The notes beneath the pieces are model-generated. The model did no database searches, was not told where the DNA came from, and saw nothing but the letters and a program-made list of their open reading frames with translations. A stretch of DNA of 64,000 nt from Mycosarcoma maydis (taxonomy: Eukaryota > Basidiomycota > Ustilaginomycetes > Ustilaginales), in contig NC_026490.1 of assembly GCF_000328475.2 (NCBI RefSeq), positions 124,001-188,000 on the forward strand, read 5' to 3'. Both the position numbers and the translations under genes were made by a program. This document shows positions 42,318-52,996 of the stretch, in pieces (position 1 is the stretch's first letter; every line of letters begins with the position of its first letter).

Positions 42318-43040
42318 GGGTCTTGTTCTCATTCACAAATTCATCCTTCACAGATTCGTGATTGTTCCTGGCATAAGTCAAATAAAGCGGAAACAAGCGG
42401 CCGGATGGAAAACGGATTTGAGAAAGCCACGCGCGATTGGTGATTCTTCAATCGTGAATCATGCTTCGTCAATCTTGAATCACGAATGTGAATTGCCAAT
42501 CAATATTTACGATTTCGTGATTCTGATTGTGATGATCGCGTATCTCTTTCTAATCTTGCAGCTGCTTGTTTCGACGTTTGTTGCTGCAGACGACGAGTCA
42601 TCAGCTAGCATCTGCTTCGAGATTGATCTTGATCTTGATCGCTGGCCGAGATTTTTGTCGCAGCGAGAAATGGGCCTAGACGATTCGCTCGGCCAGCAAG
42701 CTCCACAGTGTGAGTCGTACGTTTCCAAAGTAGCAAACGATGACAAATCTTTGAGCTGATCGAAAGAGCGAGCACCTTTATCTGTGCCACTCACACTTGC
42801 TCCTCCTTCCAGGCTGATGGTTTTCATCCGCGATTATCATCGCATATGATGGCAGCATGAAAGTGAAAATCACAATCCTGAATAACTGAACTTATGCCTG
42901 TTCAAATTTGCATCTCCACGTGGAACCACGAAAAAGAAAAAAGCCTGAAGAAAAAAAGGACCACGGACATTCGCTGCTTCTGTGTGAAATGGAAGTCTGA
43001 CATTGGTGGCGATTTTCTTTCACGTTTTCACATCGTGTGA

Positions 43041-43072
43041 GTCGTGATTCGCGATTCGTGATTCGTGATTAG
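43041..43072. repeat. Cluster of the ATTCGTGATTC motif
   Basis: Four head-to-tail near-copies (GTCGTGATTCGCGATTCGTG, then ATTCGTGATT) about 115 bp upstream of the NAD kinase ATG. Confidence 0.75.
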
Positions 43073-43187
43073 TATTCGTTGGTACCATTCACGATTGCCA
43101 AAGTGGAAGTGAGTGACCGACGTTGGGCAACAAGCAGCGTCGCTATCATCCTAGCAACGGCGACGGGCTCGAGTCTGCAAGCCTACT

Positions 43188-44798
43188 ATGGTAGCATCAC
43201 TTCCCGTGCAACTCTCGAGGAGCGGTCTTGCGACATCAGCTGAACTCTTGAATGCGCTACAGTGCAAAGCTTTGGCCTCCGCCAGGGCGCGCATTGGCAG
43301 CGCGTCGCACGTTTCAAACTGGAACCTGCCGACGCTGTCAACGCTGACAAGATCTCGACAGCTCTCTCCGACAAACACGAAAACAGCCATAGCTATCAAT
43401 GCACGCTACTTTACCTCTGCACTTTCTGCTAGGGCTGCCGAGAAGCGACGCGAGGCCGCACGTGCAACGCTCGCCGACCTGCCGGACAAGGTCGACGTGT
43501 GCGTTGGCCCAGCTGGTCGACTCTCCAAAGTGATCCCCGCTCGCAGTGGCTCCAAGATTACGACGCGTGTCGGAAGCAGCTATGCGGGAACGCATACGTT
43601 TTCCTGGGTCTCGCCTCCCTCGAACGTGCTGATCGTGAAAAAGGCACGCGATCATCGCGCTACCAAAGCCATGTCTCGCATCATTAAACACATCCGTTCC
43701 ACCTATTCTTGGCTCAACATCATTCTCGAACAGCAAGTGGTTGATTCCAACGATGGTGATCTCGCCAGTACGCATCCTGAGCTCATCTCTGCTGATTCCA
43801 ACGACAAGTCGTTGCTGGCGCAAAAGACCGACTTTGTCATCACTCTTGGTGGAGACGGTTCGATCCTGCACGTTTCGAGCTTGTTCGATCGGGATGCTGT
43901 ACCACCCGTTTTAAGCTTTTCGATGGGTACGCTCGGGTTCTTGCTACCGTACGACATAAGCAGCTACAAGCAGGCGGTCGAGGATATGGTGCAAGGCAAC
44001 ATTAGTCTGCTCTTGAGGATGAGGCTGAGACAGACGAGTCATAGAAAGGACGGAGAGACATTCTGTCAAATTCAAGATCAGCGCCAAGGCGGAGGATGCT
44101 ACGACGTACATCTCATGAACGAGGTGACGCTTCACAGGGGTAGAGAGCCTCACATGACCAAGATCGATGCGTACGTTGATGGTCAACACCTGACGCAGGC
44201 GATCTCGGATGGGCTCATCATTGCTACACCAACCGGCTCGACTGCCTATTCGCTCTCGGCAGGAGGGCCAATCGTGCATCCGTCGGTCCAAAGTTTGGTG
44301 CTCACCCCCATCTGCCCACGCTCTCTCAGCTTTCGCACCGTGCTTCTTCCAAGCGACTCGGTGATTCAGCTCAAGGTAAGTGTCGCCACCGCTGGTTTCT
44401 ACCTGCTCTAACTTGCATCCTTTGTTGACCGCGCCTATCTTGGCTCGCTCTGTTGCATTGTATTGCAGATATCGGACGACTCGCGATCGCCTGCAGAGCT
44501 CACTGTCGATGGTCGAGTTTCGAAACTCCTTCAACCGGGTGAATACCTTCAGGTATCCATGAGCCCCTTCCCCATACCCTGCGTCAGTCGAAGCTGGTCC
44601 GATCCACAACCTCCTCCTCCTTTGCTACCACCTGCCTCTACCTCCAATGAGGTGGTCATGTCGCGCGAGAAGTACTCGGATCGGGGCCAAGATGACTGGG
44701 TGCGAGACATCAATACTCTGCTCAAATTCAATGCCAGTTTCGGCGGCAGAGGCACTCTCGGCGGTAACGGTGGATTCGAAGAGGACGAAGATTCTTAA
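43188..44798 (+). CDS. NAD/NADH kinase, probably mitochondrial
   Basis: Phosphorylates NAD(H) to NADP(H). Exon 1 is 43188-44375. The intron 44376-44468 runs GTAAGT...TTGCAG in phase 0, and exon 2 is 44469-44798, giving 505 residues. The first 85 residues are Arg/Ser/Ala-rich with almost no acidic residues, a probable mitochondrial targeting sequence as in yeast Pos5. The kinase core has [15 protein letters not shown] near 223, [13 protein letters not shown] near 245, MNEVTLHRG near 310, and the NAD-binding block [20 protein letters not shown], then GPIVHPS near 345. Exon 2 supplies the final strands ([20 protein letters not shown]) and a tail. Unspliced RNA would stop 11 codons into the intron. 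Confidence 0.9.
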
Positions 44799-44975
44799 AA
44801 TCCAATGCTGTTCACTACCAGCTTCTTGTCTCTATCGTTGCGTGTTGGTCTTGTATTTGTGACTGTGAAGCGATGCTCTGCTCTGTTGACGGCTGTTGTG
44901 TATTGTCTAGCCTACGCCCGAAATTGTCCGAGGTGGAGCTGTAAAATAGCAAACCAGAAGAAGCACCTCGAAAAA

Positions 44976-45073
44976 ATCGTGAATCGTGAATCGTGAATCG
45001 TGAATCACGAATCGCGCGTGAACGACTCACGACTTGATCGACGTGCGAGCGCTGCGATTCACGAATCACGAAT
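44976..45073. repeat. Dense cluster of the ATTCGTGATTC motif
   Basis: Four tandem nonamers ATCGTGAAT run straight into the reverse-complement form (GAATCACGAATC), then after a spacer CACGAATCACGAATC. This is the densest cluster in the window, in the 363-bp gap between the NAD kinase stop and the next gene's ATG. Confidence 0.8.
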
Positions 45074-45161
45074 CCGCCTTGTTCCGTTCGTCCATCTTAG
45101 ACTACGTCCTACCGAGACCGAATCATCACGAGCGTCGTCGAGCGACTGCAAGCTTTTCATA

Positions 45162-45959
45162 ATGCCAGCCAAGGGTGAGTTGCATCTGGACGATCAATAT
45201 GGCATGTGCGTCTTGTGGCTCCAGTACCATTAACGTATTCCATCCGACCTTGTCACGTTTGCCTGTTGATGATATCCAGGAGGAGGGAATGCAAAGAAGG
45301 AATCGGGACGCGCCAAGAAAGCGGCCAACGAGGACAAGAAAGCTGTCGAGGCGGCGGCTCGTGCTGAAGCAGCCGAAGCTGCACGATGGGACGATCCTGC
45401 TGGTGGGCGCGGTAAAACGGCTGCTGAAAAGAAAGCCGACAAAGCAGCCGAAGCTGCACGCAAAGCGGAAGAGAAACGTCGACTAGAAGCTGAAGATGAC
45501 GCTTCTACGCCTACCGCCCCGGCCAAATCAGCTAACAAGGGGAAAGGAGCGCCCAAAAAGTCAGCGCTCAAATCGGGCGGGGCTACTGGCATCGATTCGG
45601 CCATCGCATCTTTCTCGGCCAGCAACCTCGATGACGCGCTGGACGCCATGTCGCTCGTCAATGAGAAGAGCGATAGCGCGAGCAAAGGTGCGGCTGCTGG
45701 AGCCATTGAAAGACACCCAGAGCGAAGGTTCAAAGCCGCATTCGAAGCATACAAGGAAAGAGAGCTCCCAAGGATCAAGGAGGAACACAAAGGATTGAGG
45801 CTGCAACAGTACCACGATCTACTGTACAAGCAGTTCCAGAAGCATCCCGACAACCCATTCAACCAGCTCAGCGTAGCGTACGATGCCAGCAAAGAGGAAA
45901 AGCTCGCGGCACTGGAGAGCAAGCGCAGTCAGACCGAGAAGCGACTTCGCGATGCTTAG
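45162..45959 (+). CDS. CCDC124: CCDC124/Oxs1-Lso2 family ribosome-associated protein
   Basis: A small basic, helical protein; relatives sit at the ribosomal interface and protect or restart idle ribosomes. Exon 1 is only 13 nt (45162-45174, ATG CCA GCC AAG G). The intron 45175-45279 runs GTGAGT...TCCAG, and exon 2 is 45280-45959, giving 230 residues, close to human CCDC124. The N-terminal half is a Lys/Ala/Glu helix beginning MPAKGGGNAKKESGRAKKAA with the family's RWDD motif (AARWDDPAGG). The C-terminal half carries the conserved block HPERRFKAAFEAYKERELPR, then LRLQQYHDLLYKQFQKHPDN, then PFNQLSVAYDAS. The phase-1 join restores frame exactly. Confidence 0.88.
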
Positions 45960-46461
45960 AAAGACGACGATCAGGATGCACGTCCAACGCACAAACATGA
46001 AATCAAGCGTCCGTAGAGCGCGAGCACAGAGCAATTCAATCCTTGTCACCGATGGCGGATGTGTGAGCAGCGTGTGTTGAGCGATGCGGTCCTCTGCATT
46101 GCACGCTATGAAGCACGAATTGAGAAGAGAGCTTGTGCCAAGTGCCAAAGTGGAGGCGTCGACGGCGAACAAAGAATCACGAATCACGAGTCATGAATGG
46201 TGAATGGTGAACCGTGAATAGTGAATAGTGCGGCGCGTGGCGGAAGAGAAAGTTAAGCCTGTCGACAGACACGTCTGGATCACGCCACGCTGGGAGAACC
46301 GTGGAAAGCAGCAAACGAGGTTGGAAAATCACGAATCGTGAATGTTGCGCACCAGCCACCAGCCAAGCGATTCAAGAGGTTGCATCATCAGAGGCAAACC
46401 GGTTCCTCTCAGACTTGTACCATCTTTTGTCACCGCATTCGCAGCAGTCACGAGTCTCATC
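45960..46461. other. Intergenic region upstream of the rhodanese gene
   Basis: About 500 bp. Motif runs at 46174-46230 (AATCACGAATCACGAGTC, then repeated GTGAATxGTGAA) and at 46327-46342. No gene seen. Confidence 0.5.
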
Positions 46462-47052
46462 ATGTCGGCTCGATCACTCGTTGGTGGCGTTCGCCCGCTT
46501 TGCGCATCACGCATTTGCGCCGCTCTGCCCGCTCTGCCCGCTCTGCCCGTGATGCGCCTTGCACCGCGTATTCTTGTCGCGCCCACCACGCCACTAGCGT
46601 TCACACCACGCATCGGTCGCACCTTTACCTCGTCCGCGCGCTCTCTCTCCAAAGACACAAGTTGGACATCGCGCGGCACGGTCAAGTACTCGGAACTCAA
46701 ACCGGAAACCGCCGCGCCCTCTGGTGAGATCACGATCATCGACGTTCGCGAACCCAACGAGGTCGCCCAAGGCATCATTCCTTCGGCTGTCAACGTACCG
46801 CTCTCTCAATTCCAAAAAGCCTTTTCTGGTGATGGAGGCGACTTTCTGCGCGAATTTGCCTTCCAACGTCCCGCATACGACGACAAGGTGATCTTCTACT
46901 GTCGAAGCGGCAAACGCAGTCAACAGGCCTTGGAATTCGCTCAGAAGAACGGCTGGTGGAACGTCAGAAACTATCAAGGCAGCTGGCTCGATTGGGTCCA
47001 ACAGGAGGAGGCTAGAGGCCAGGCCAGCAAGGTCAAGGAAGAAGACGATTGA
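46462..47052 (+). CDS. Mitochondrial rhodanese-domain sulfurtransferase
   Basis: A single-domain rhodanese of 196 residues. The N-terminal 65 residues are Arg/Ala/Ser-rich and lack acids (MSARSLVGGVRPLCASRICA...), as in mitochondrial presequences. The domain runs from VKYSELKPE through ITIIDVREPNEVAQGIIPSA, then VNVPLSQF, to VIFYCRSGKRSQQALEFAQK, then NGWWNVRNYQGSWLDW. The active-site loop CRSGKRS holds the persulfide-forming cysteine near 155; its basic residues favour thiosulfate as donor. The frame extends upstream to 46342 but the extra residues look like leader, so I start at 46462. Similar to yeast Rdl-type proteins. Confidence 0.85.
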   Translation: MSARSLVGGVRPLCASRICAALPALPALPVMRLAPRILVAPTTPLAFTPRIGRTFTSSARSLSKDTSWTSRGTVKYSELKPETAAPSGEITIIDVREPNEVAQGIIPSAVNVPLSQFQKAFSGDGGDFLREFAFQRPAYDDKVIFYCRSGKRSQQALEFAQKNGWWNVRNYQGSWLDWVQQEEARGQASKVKEEDD

Positions 47053-47407
47053 CCGCATGCCGAAAAGTGCCGACAAGTGCCAAAAAGCAAAAAGCGTGGT
47101 GCGAGTCAACAAAGCACATGTTTGTGAAAGAACACGCCAAAGCCCAACCATCGAAGATCCAAAATAAAGACGCAGTGTACAGGATTGCCAGTGTCGCTTG
47201 TGTCTTACAATCAGCTGCCCTGGTGCATATCAGTATAGCAAACTCATTCGACGAGCAGCGTCGCTCCACCTTGTCTTCTTGACAGCCGAGTACCGTGTGT
47301 GTCTGAATCGTCGACTGTCATTAACCGTGTGTCTCTTCAACGTGAATACGACCGGCGAGACCGTCATCTTTGGTAGCGTTGGACTGTTTGTACACATTAT
47401 ACACATT
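47053..47407. other. Convergent 3' intergenic region
   Basis: About 355 bp between the convergent rhodanese and UBC9 genes. Nothing beyond expected 3' sequence seen. Confidence 0.5.
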
Positions 47408-48117
47408 TTACGCAGGGGTAGCCATCTCGCGTGCCTGCTGTCGCACCCTCCTCTCGTACGCCGCAGCATCTTTTTGAAACATGGTAAACGCCTCGCTCTG
47501 AGCGGGGTCATGCGGGTTGGGATCGTTGAGCAGGTCCTGGATGCCCAACAAGATCTGCTTGATCGTGATGGCAGGCTTCCAGCCTTTGTCCTCGTCCAAG
47601 ATGCTGAGGCAGACTGTACCAGAGGGAAACACGTTGGGGTGAAAAAGCGGTGGCGTGAACTTGCATTTAGGTGGTTTGCTTGGGTATTCTTCGGGGAAGA
47701 TCATTCGTAGTTTGTAAAGGCCTCCTTCCCATGGCGTCTAACGAGGAGGTGGAAAGAGGAGCCGACGAAAAAAAGGACAAGTGAAGGGGCAAAGTGTCAG
47801 TACCTGTTGCTGAGCCTTGAAGGGAATCTCGCGGATGCGAAACCTTACATTTGCCTTGCCGGGAATGCCAACTTCCCAGTTCATGATATCGAGCGATCCA
47901 TCTGTCGCCTTTGCTGGACGTGCGTAGAAGCCCTGCGGGAGATGGGGGATTCGAGATACAGAGGTGATGGCAAGGTGCAAGAGAGAGATGTGACATGATC
48001 AGCATATGAGATTAACATGACACGAAGGCGAATGGCAGGCAGGCGACTTACAAACGGGTGGTCTTTGCGCCATTGCTTGCGCTCTTCCGCTAGGCGATTT
48101 CTGCAGATGCCCGACAT
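47408..48117 (-). CDS. UBC9: SUMO-conjugating enzyme E2 (Ubc9)
   Basis: Carries SUMO as a thioester and passes it to lysines in psi-K-x-E motifs. Three exons on the minus strand: 48117-48052, 47932-47849 and 47737-47408. The introns are 119 nt (GTAAGT...CGCAG) and 111 nt (GTAAGG...GTTAG), both phase 0. The protein is 159 residues, against 158 for human UBC9. Exon 1 reads [20 protein letters not shown], then PF. Exon 2 has [20 protein letters not shown]. Exon 3 begins [12 protein letters not shown] and holds the HPN motif and the catalytic Cys93 in [11 protein letters not shown], then [17 protein letters not shown]. An ATG three codons upstream (48126) is also possible. Confidence 0.95.
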
Positions 48118-48691
48118 GGTGGCCAACCGGAACGATGCAGATAGTGTTGCAGTAGCGCCTAAGCTCGTGTGTGGCCGCTGACGAGTTCTGAGCGCTTGCT
48201 AGCAGGGCTTCGAAGGGCGAGCTTCGGATGAACAAGAGCGTTTGCGGGTAAGGTGCGGTTTGGTGCGCAGCTGGTGGCGGCGGAGTGTGGCTATGTGGTC
48301 GACCCAAGGTGCGCGATTGCCCAAGCTAGAGAAAGTCGTGCACAGCGTGTAGTTGAATTTTGAGCACGGCAGAAGCGCGGAGAGATGTGACTTGGCAGAG
48401 CGTAGGGGAGTTGACGCAGATGGTAGAGCGTAAGTTGGCAAGATGTCTAGGTAAAGCAAAGGACCAAGGATGTCGAGAGGCGTTGTGGAGATACAAAGTT
48501 CCAAAGCAACACACCTCTTAGTAACTTAACCGCAACACGCCAACAAGCAGGCACGTGACTTGTTGTGCTGTTCAGAAAAGAGATACGGCCTAACAATCGT
48601 GCATAGCTTTCACCCAAGCAAAAAGCACGAAGCGTGAAGGTGATCCGTGAATAATCGTGAATCACACGACTCGTGACTGCGCCTCCACTTT

Positions 48692-48742
<51 letters not shown>

Positions 48743-50809
48743 CTGCTCAAAACAGATCCAAGCAGTATGAAAGATGGATGAGAGCTCTTTGATAGCACCG
48801 AACCGGGGAGCGATGAACAAGTTGGCTGGCGTTGACGCGATTGCATGCTATTGATAAGGCAAACAACCGCGATCACAGCTGACAGTGTCTTATGTCTAGG
48901 CTTGATCGACCATCGAAACACGAATAATGAGAGCGTGTGCCGATCAAAGTGCCGACACGATGTGAGCGAGCAAGCCAGATTGATAAGGGAAGCTAAGAGA
49001 GCGCGCTGACGTGCACTCGTGCTCGTGCCTGTTTGGAAAGACAGACAAAATGGCGCGACAAGGGTGAGTTGCTGCTCCACTTGCTTATAATATGAAAACC
49101 CTAAATTCATATAATAGATAAATAAATACTCACGACTAGTTAGTAACGGCTTGTGTACTAACTTAAGTTAACTCAAGTCCGCTAACATGTTGACACCCGT
49201 TTTGAATCCAACTTCACGGTGAAAGTTGATGCTGAATACAAATTCAAGCACGCACGTTGTACGCGCCACGCAGTGGATTGCCGCCCCGGACTGGAACGTA
49301 TTGGTTGGTGTTGGTGCACGGTGTGCCTAAAGCGTAAATATCTGTATTCAAGGTCAAGTCGCAGAATCGTGAATCTTGAATTGTGAATGGCAGTTGGCCA
49401 GTCGTAAACGCGTCGCATGCTCAGTCGAGGTGACTGACGCTAATCAGGTTTAACTATACCTCACGCTGTTTGCCTCGTGCTCAAGCCAAACTCACGACTC
49501 AAAGCCGACCGACAGCTGCTAAACTCGTAACTGAGTTAACTTGTGGGCGCAGAGACTGTACAGTCAAGTAGCTGCACTCTCGGCTGCTGATGGAGCGTTG
49601 GCGCGTTGCGCAGTAAGCGGTGGAAATTGCGCTGAACAGATTCACGATTCGTCGTCATCGCCGTCATCGTCGTCGTGGGATGCTAACACACTCCGGTTCT
49701 TCGCTCTTCATGGTTCAAGTAGATCGGATCATTGAGCAGACGACGTCGAGCAGAGTTTTGAATAGCAAGGCATGAGGCTAGGCTCCCTGTGACGCTCGAT
49801 CTCTTCATGTTGGTCGCTTTTTTGTGCCGCTCTACAAATAAGTTGTCAGGTGAATCATGAATTTGAACAAAGCTCATCCGCTGTTCAGAGCGTTATTCGT
49901 GATTGTGTCATTCACAACTCGTCCACTCGTGACTCTTGACTGTGACGGCAAACAAGTTCGTGAGACTAACTACTCACGACTTGCTCGACTCTAGGACTGA
50001 GTGACTCTCTCGCCTCGCCTTTTGGCCTCGCCTTTTGGCCTGATTTGATCCAAGATTCACTTTGAAAATCGCATCATCGGATCAACGCGTGCGGTTGCGC
50101 TCTGCTGCCTCGATTTTTTTTCGCCCCGAATTCACGATTTGAGCTGTGAGCTGCGAGCTGCGAGCTCTGAGCTGTGAGCTCTGAGTTGGGAGTTGTGAAT
50201 GTGAATGACACCCACGACTGTGAGAGTTGGACATCCTCGAGCTTCGGATTATTGCAACGCATTCGGCTACTTCTCGTGGGCTCATCGCCATCGCCTTTGC
50301 ATCAACATCCTCTCGTTGCTTCACGTGCATCCCCTTTCTTGATCTCGTATCATTCGGCTCCATCCACATTGACCGCTGCGTCTAGACACTTGAATTCAAA
50401 AGCGACGCAATTCAGGGATACCACCCGGTACCACCACTTTCTGTGGCGCGCAACTCCGTTATTCTTCTCGACAAGCCAGCAACCGTTCTAGCTAGCTTCC
50501 TATCTCAAAGTCTACACGCTCCAGTCGCATCACCCCTTCTATACACGCCGCCCATCGTACATCCACTTGCCCCTGTTCCTACTTGTCTGCGTCCAGGCTT
50601 ATCCAGCCCCCTCCTCCGACCCACCTCCACCTACTCCGACAAAGCCTATCATCCCCTCTTGTCTGTCACCCGTGCTCTTGCTATCGCACAGGAAGCAACC
50701 TCTTCATTCGACTCGGCCAATCCATATCTTGTTTTCGTTTCCCTTCTTTCCCTTCAGCTCGATCGGCCGTGACATCACTCGCCGCATCTTGTCATCTATC
50801 GCTCCCTAG
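48118..50809. other. Long intergenic region upstream of the LAMMER kinase
   Basis: About 2.7 kb with no supportable gene. It includes a CT microsatellite, motif copies (48645-48663, 49365-49387, 49882-49916), a 13-bp tandem pair CTCGCCTTTTGGC at 50014-50039, and a degenerate run of GAGCTGTGAGCTGCGAGCT units at 50138-50195. From about 50250 to the ATG the sequence is C/T-rich without stops in one frame for long stretches, which fits a long kinase 5' leader. Confidence 0.55.
48690..48738. repeat. CT dinucleotide microsatellite
   Basis: About 24 CT units with one TTT interruption, in the intergenic region near UBC9. Confidence 0.95.
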
Positions 50810-52996
50810 ATGGCCACGGTCGTGCCACGCGCCAAAAAGCAGAGGACATTACCTGACCAGCTCATCGGCCTCACCCCTTCCTCCCTTCAAGGTGTCGATC
50901 CCATCAGCGTCTCCAGCAGTATGCTTGCACACCAGCATCCCATTCCTCCATCACATCAACAGCAGCAACCTTACGCGTATACCAACACACACAATCCGCC
51001 TGCTTCTTCCTCCACCATGTCCGCAGCAAGCGGCAGCAGGCCCGCAAACCCTGCTCCTGGCTTTCAAAGAGTCAATGAGGTCATCGGAGGAAAGGTGAGT
51101 ACAGTGCTAGTCTACCATCGCCTACAGCGCTCAAAGTGCACATCTCTGATCTGCTTCTTGTTCCTTTTCTTTTTCTTTTTTTTGGTGGTCCACCTTCTCA
51201 CCTCCGTGCAGGTCCAAGAAGTCTTTGTTATCGACGACGACACTCCACCACCAGCAAACGCGCTCAGCGTCCAGTCTGCACGCGGCCCGCATCTTGTCAA
51301 CAACTACGCACACGTCAACGGTCATGCTGCAGCAGGCGCTCCTTACTCTTCATCGCTCCACGGATACGCTTCCGGCTCCGCCGCCGATCCACGCTACGAC
51401 GCCAACGTGCATCTTTCCAAAGGCAAGCGTAAGGCGCACGACAACGGTACCACTGAACGCCTCTCTGCTGCTCATCTCAACATGTTGCCGCACGACGCCG
51501 ACTTGATTGCGCCTGCACCTCGCTCTGGCCTGCATGGCGTAACCGCCGAAGCTCCCCTACCGAAGAGGCGCAAGCGAAGTCATCCCGTCAAGCCTGACCA
51601 CATGCTTTCTGCTGGCGGCACATATGATACCAGCGAGGCTGCCACAGCCGCAGCAGCACACCTCGTAGCATCCGGCGCACCAGGCATGGTACCCGCCAAA
51701 CGGCATGCACCTGAATTGGTCCAGGCACGAGTGCCGCCCAACTACCGAGGAGGCTATCCCGCAGGAACAGGCGTGCTCGACTATGCTGCACGCTACGACC
51801 CAGCAGCTGCCAGTGCCGCGTTTGCACACACACATCCGCCAGGCTACGAGGGCAGCGCTAGCACACGTGATTCGTACGCCAGCTCAGCATCATACGTCGC
51901 CGCAGCTGCCGCCAACAATGGTCCCATTGACGACGATCAGGGTCACTTTATCGTCAACGAGGGTGACTATGTTACGAGCCGATACAAGATCTTGCGGCTA
52001 CTCGGCCAAGGCACGTTTGGCAAAGTGGTCGAGTGCTACGACAAGAGGCTACGCAAGTACGTCGCCATCAAGATCATTCGTGCAGTACAAAAGTATCGCG
52101 ATGCGAGTCAGATCGAGATCCGCGTACTGCGTACCTTGCGAGAAAACGACCCGGGCAACGACAACAGATGCATCCATCTGCTTGAGACGTTCAACTTTAA
52201 GAATCACGTCTGTATCGTTTCCGAGCTGTTGGGCAAGAGCGTGTTCGACTTTCTCAAGGAGAACAAGTTCCAGCCGTTTCCGTCGTTGCATATTTGGCAG
52301 TTTGCCAAACAGCTCATGCAGAGCGTTGCGTTTCTGCATCGATTGAACCTGGTGCACACGGATCTCAAGCCGGAAAATATCTTGCTGGTGAGCAGCGAGC
52401 ATACCGTGGTGGCCACTTCGAGGCGGCAGAACGCCAAGAGGAAGCACGTGCTGCACAACACCGAGATCCGTCTGATCGACTTTGGCTCTGCGACGTTCAA
52501 CGACGAGTTTCACTCGTCGGTAGTGTCCACACGCCACTATAGAGCTCCCGAGATCATCCTGTCCATGGGCTGGTCTTTCCCGTGCGACGTATGGTCGATC
52601 GGCTGCATCCTCGTCGAGTTCTTCACCGGAGACGCGCTCTTCCAGACGCACGACAACCTGGAACACTTGGCCATGATGGAAGCCGTGCTGGGGAAAATGC
52701 CGGACGACTACCGACGAAAAGCGGAAACGTACAAGCCAGAGTACTTTAAGCACGGTGCGCTCAAGTATCCGCTCGCCGAGACAAGCAAGGACAGCAAAAA
52801 GTACGTCAGACAGATGAAGAAGCTTCAGGACCTCATTGCGCCCGCAACATCGCAATCGCAGTACAGCAAGCACAACATGCGATTTTTGGACCTACTGCGC
52901 AAGCTGTTGGAGTTCGATGCGGGCAAAAGAATCAAAGTCTCGGAAGCGCTCAAGCATCCGTACTTTATGTTGGAGGAGAAAGACTTTCCTCCGTGA
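50810..52996 (+). CDS. KNS1: LAMMER dual-specificity protein kinase (Clk/Kns1/Lkh1 type)
   Basis: Phosphorylates SR-type splicing factors and other nuclear targets; fungal members act in stress, growth and flocculation control. Exon 1 is 50810-51094, the intron 51095-51211 runs GTGAGT...GTGCAG, and exon 2 is 51212-52996, giving 689 residues. The first 340 are disordered with basic nuclear-type clusters (KGKRKAH, PKRRKRSH). The kinase domain begins at YKILRLLGQGTFGKVVE near 352. It has VAIKIIR, the LAMMER-type catalytic loop LVHTDLKPENILL near 474 (Thr where most kinases have Arg), LIDFGSATF near 515 and the signature EHLAMMEAVLG near 578. The intron is a multiple of three with no in-frame stop, so it could be missed by gene finders. 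Confidence 0.93.
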   Translation: MATVVPRAKKQRTLPDQLIGLTPSSLQGVDPISVSSSMLAHQHPIPPSHQQQQPYAYTNTHNPPASSSTMSAASGSRPANPAPGFQRVNEVIGGKVSTVLVYHRLQRSKCTSLICFLFLFFFFFLVVHLLTSVQVQEVFVIDDDTPPPANALSVQSARGPHLVNNYAHVNGHAAAGAPYSSSLHGYASGSAADPRYDANVHLSKGKRKAHDNGTTERLSAAHLNMLPHDADLIAPAPRSGLHGVTAEAPLPKRRKRSHPVKPDHMLSAGGTYDTSEAATAAAAHLVASGAPGMVPAKRHAPELVQARVPPNYRGGYPAGTGVLDYAARYDPAAASAAFAHTHPPGYEGSASTRDSYASSASYVAAAAANNGPIDDDQGHFIVNEGDYVTSRYKILRLLGQGTFGKVVECYDKRLRKYVAIKIIRAVQKYRDASQIEIRVLRTLRENDPGNDNRCIHLLETFNFKNHVCIVSELLGKSVFDFLKENKFQPFPSLHIWQFAKQLMQSVAFLHRLNLVHTDLKPENILLVSSEHTVVATSRRQNAKRKHVLHNTEIRLIDFGSATFNDEFHSSVVSTRHYRAPEIILSMGWSFPCDVWSIGCILVEFFTGDALFQTHDNLEHLAMMEAVLGKMPDDYRRKAETYKPEYFKHGALKYPLAETSKDSKKYVRQMKKLQDLIAPATSQSQYSKHNMRFLDLLRKLLEFDAGKRIKVSEALKHPYFMLEEKDFPP

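Larger units (their letters stand above)
42144..43187. other. Divergent intergenic region, transporter and NAD kinase
   Basis: About 1 kb between divergent genes. It has five copies of a heptamer (42283-42317), and motif copies at 42425-42515 and 43041-43072. No gene seen; short frames lack support. Confidence 0.5.

Noticed and set aside
43041..45073. CRISPR-like spaced repeats in the ATTCGTGATTC clusters
   Set aside because: Units are nine bases, mostly directly adjacent and without unique spacers, in a eukaryotic genome.
45230..45922. 230-codon antisense frame over the CCDC124 gene, Ala/Ser/Leu-rich
   Set aside because: Composition is the mirror of the Lys/Ala/Glu helix on the sense strand.
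48610..49110. 166-codon minus-strand frame next to UBC9
   Set aside because: Held open by the CT/GA microsatellite; the repeat translates as Arg-Glu.
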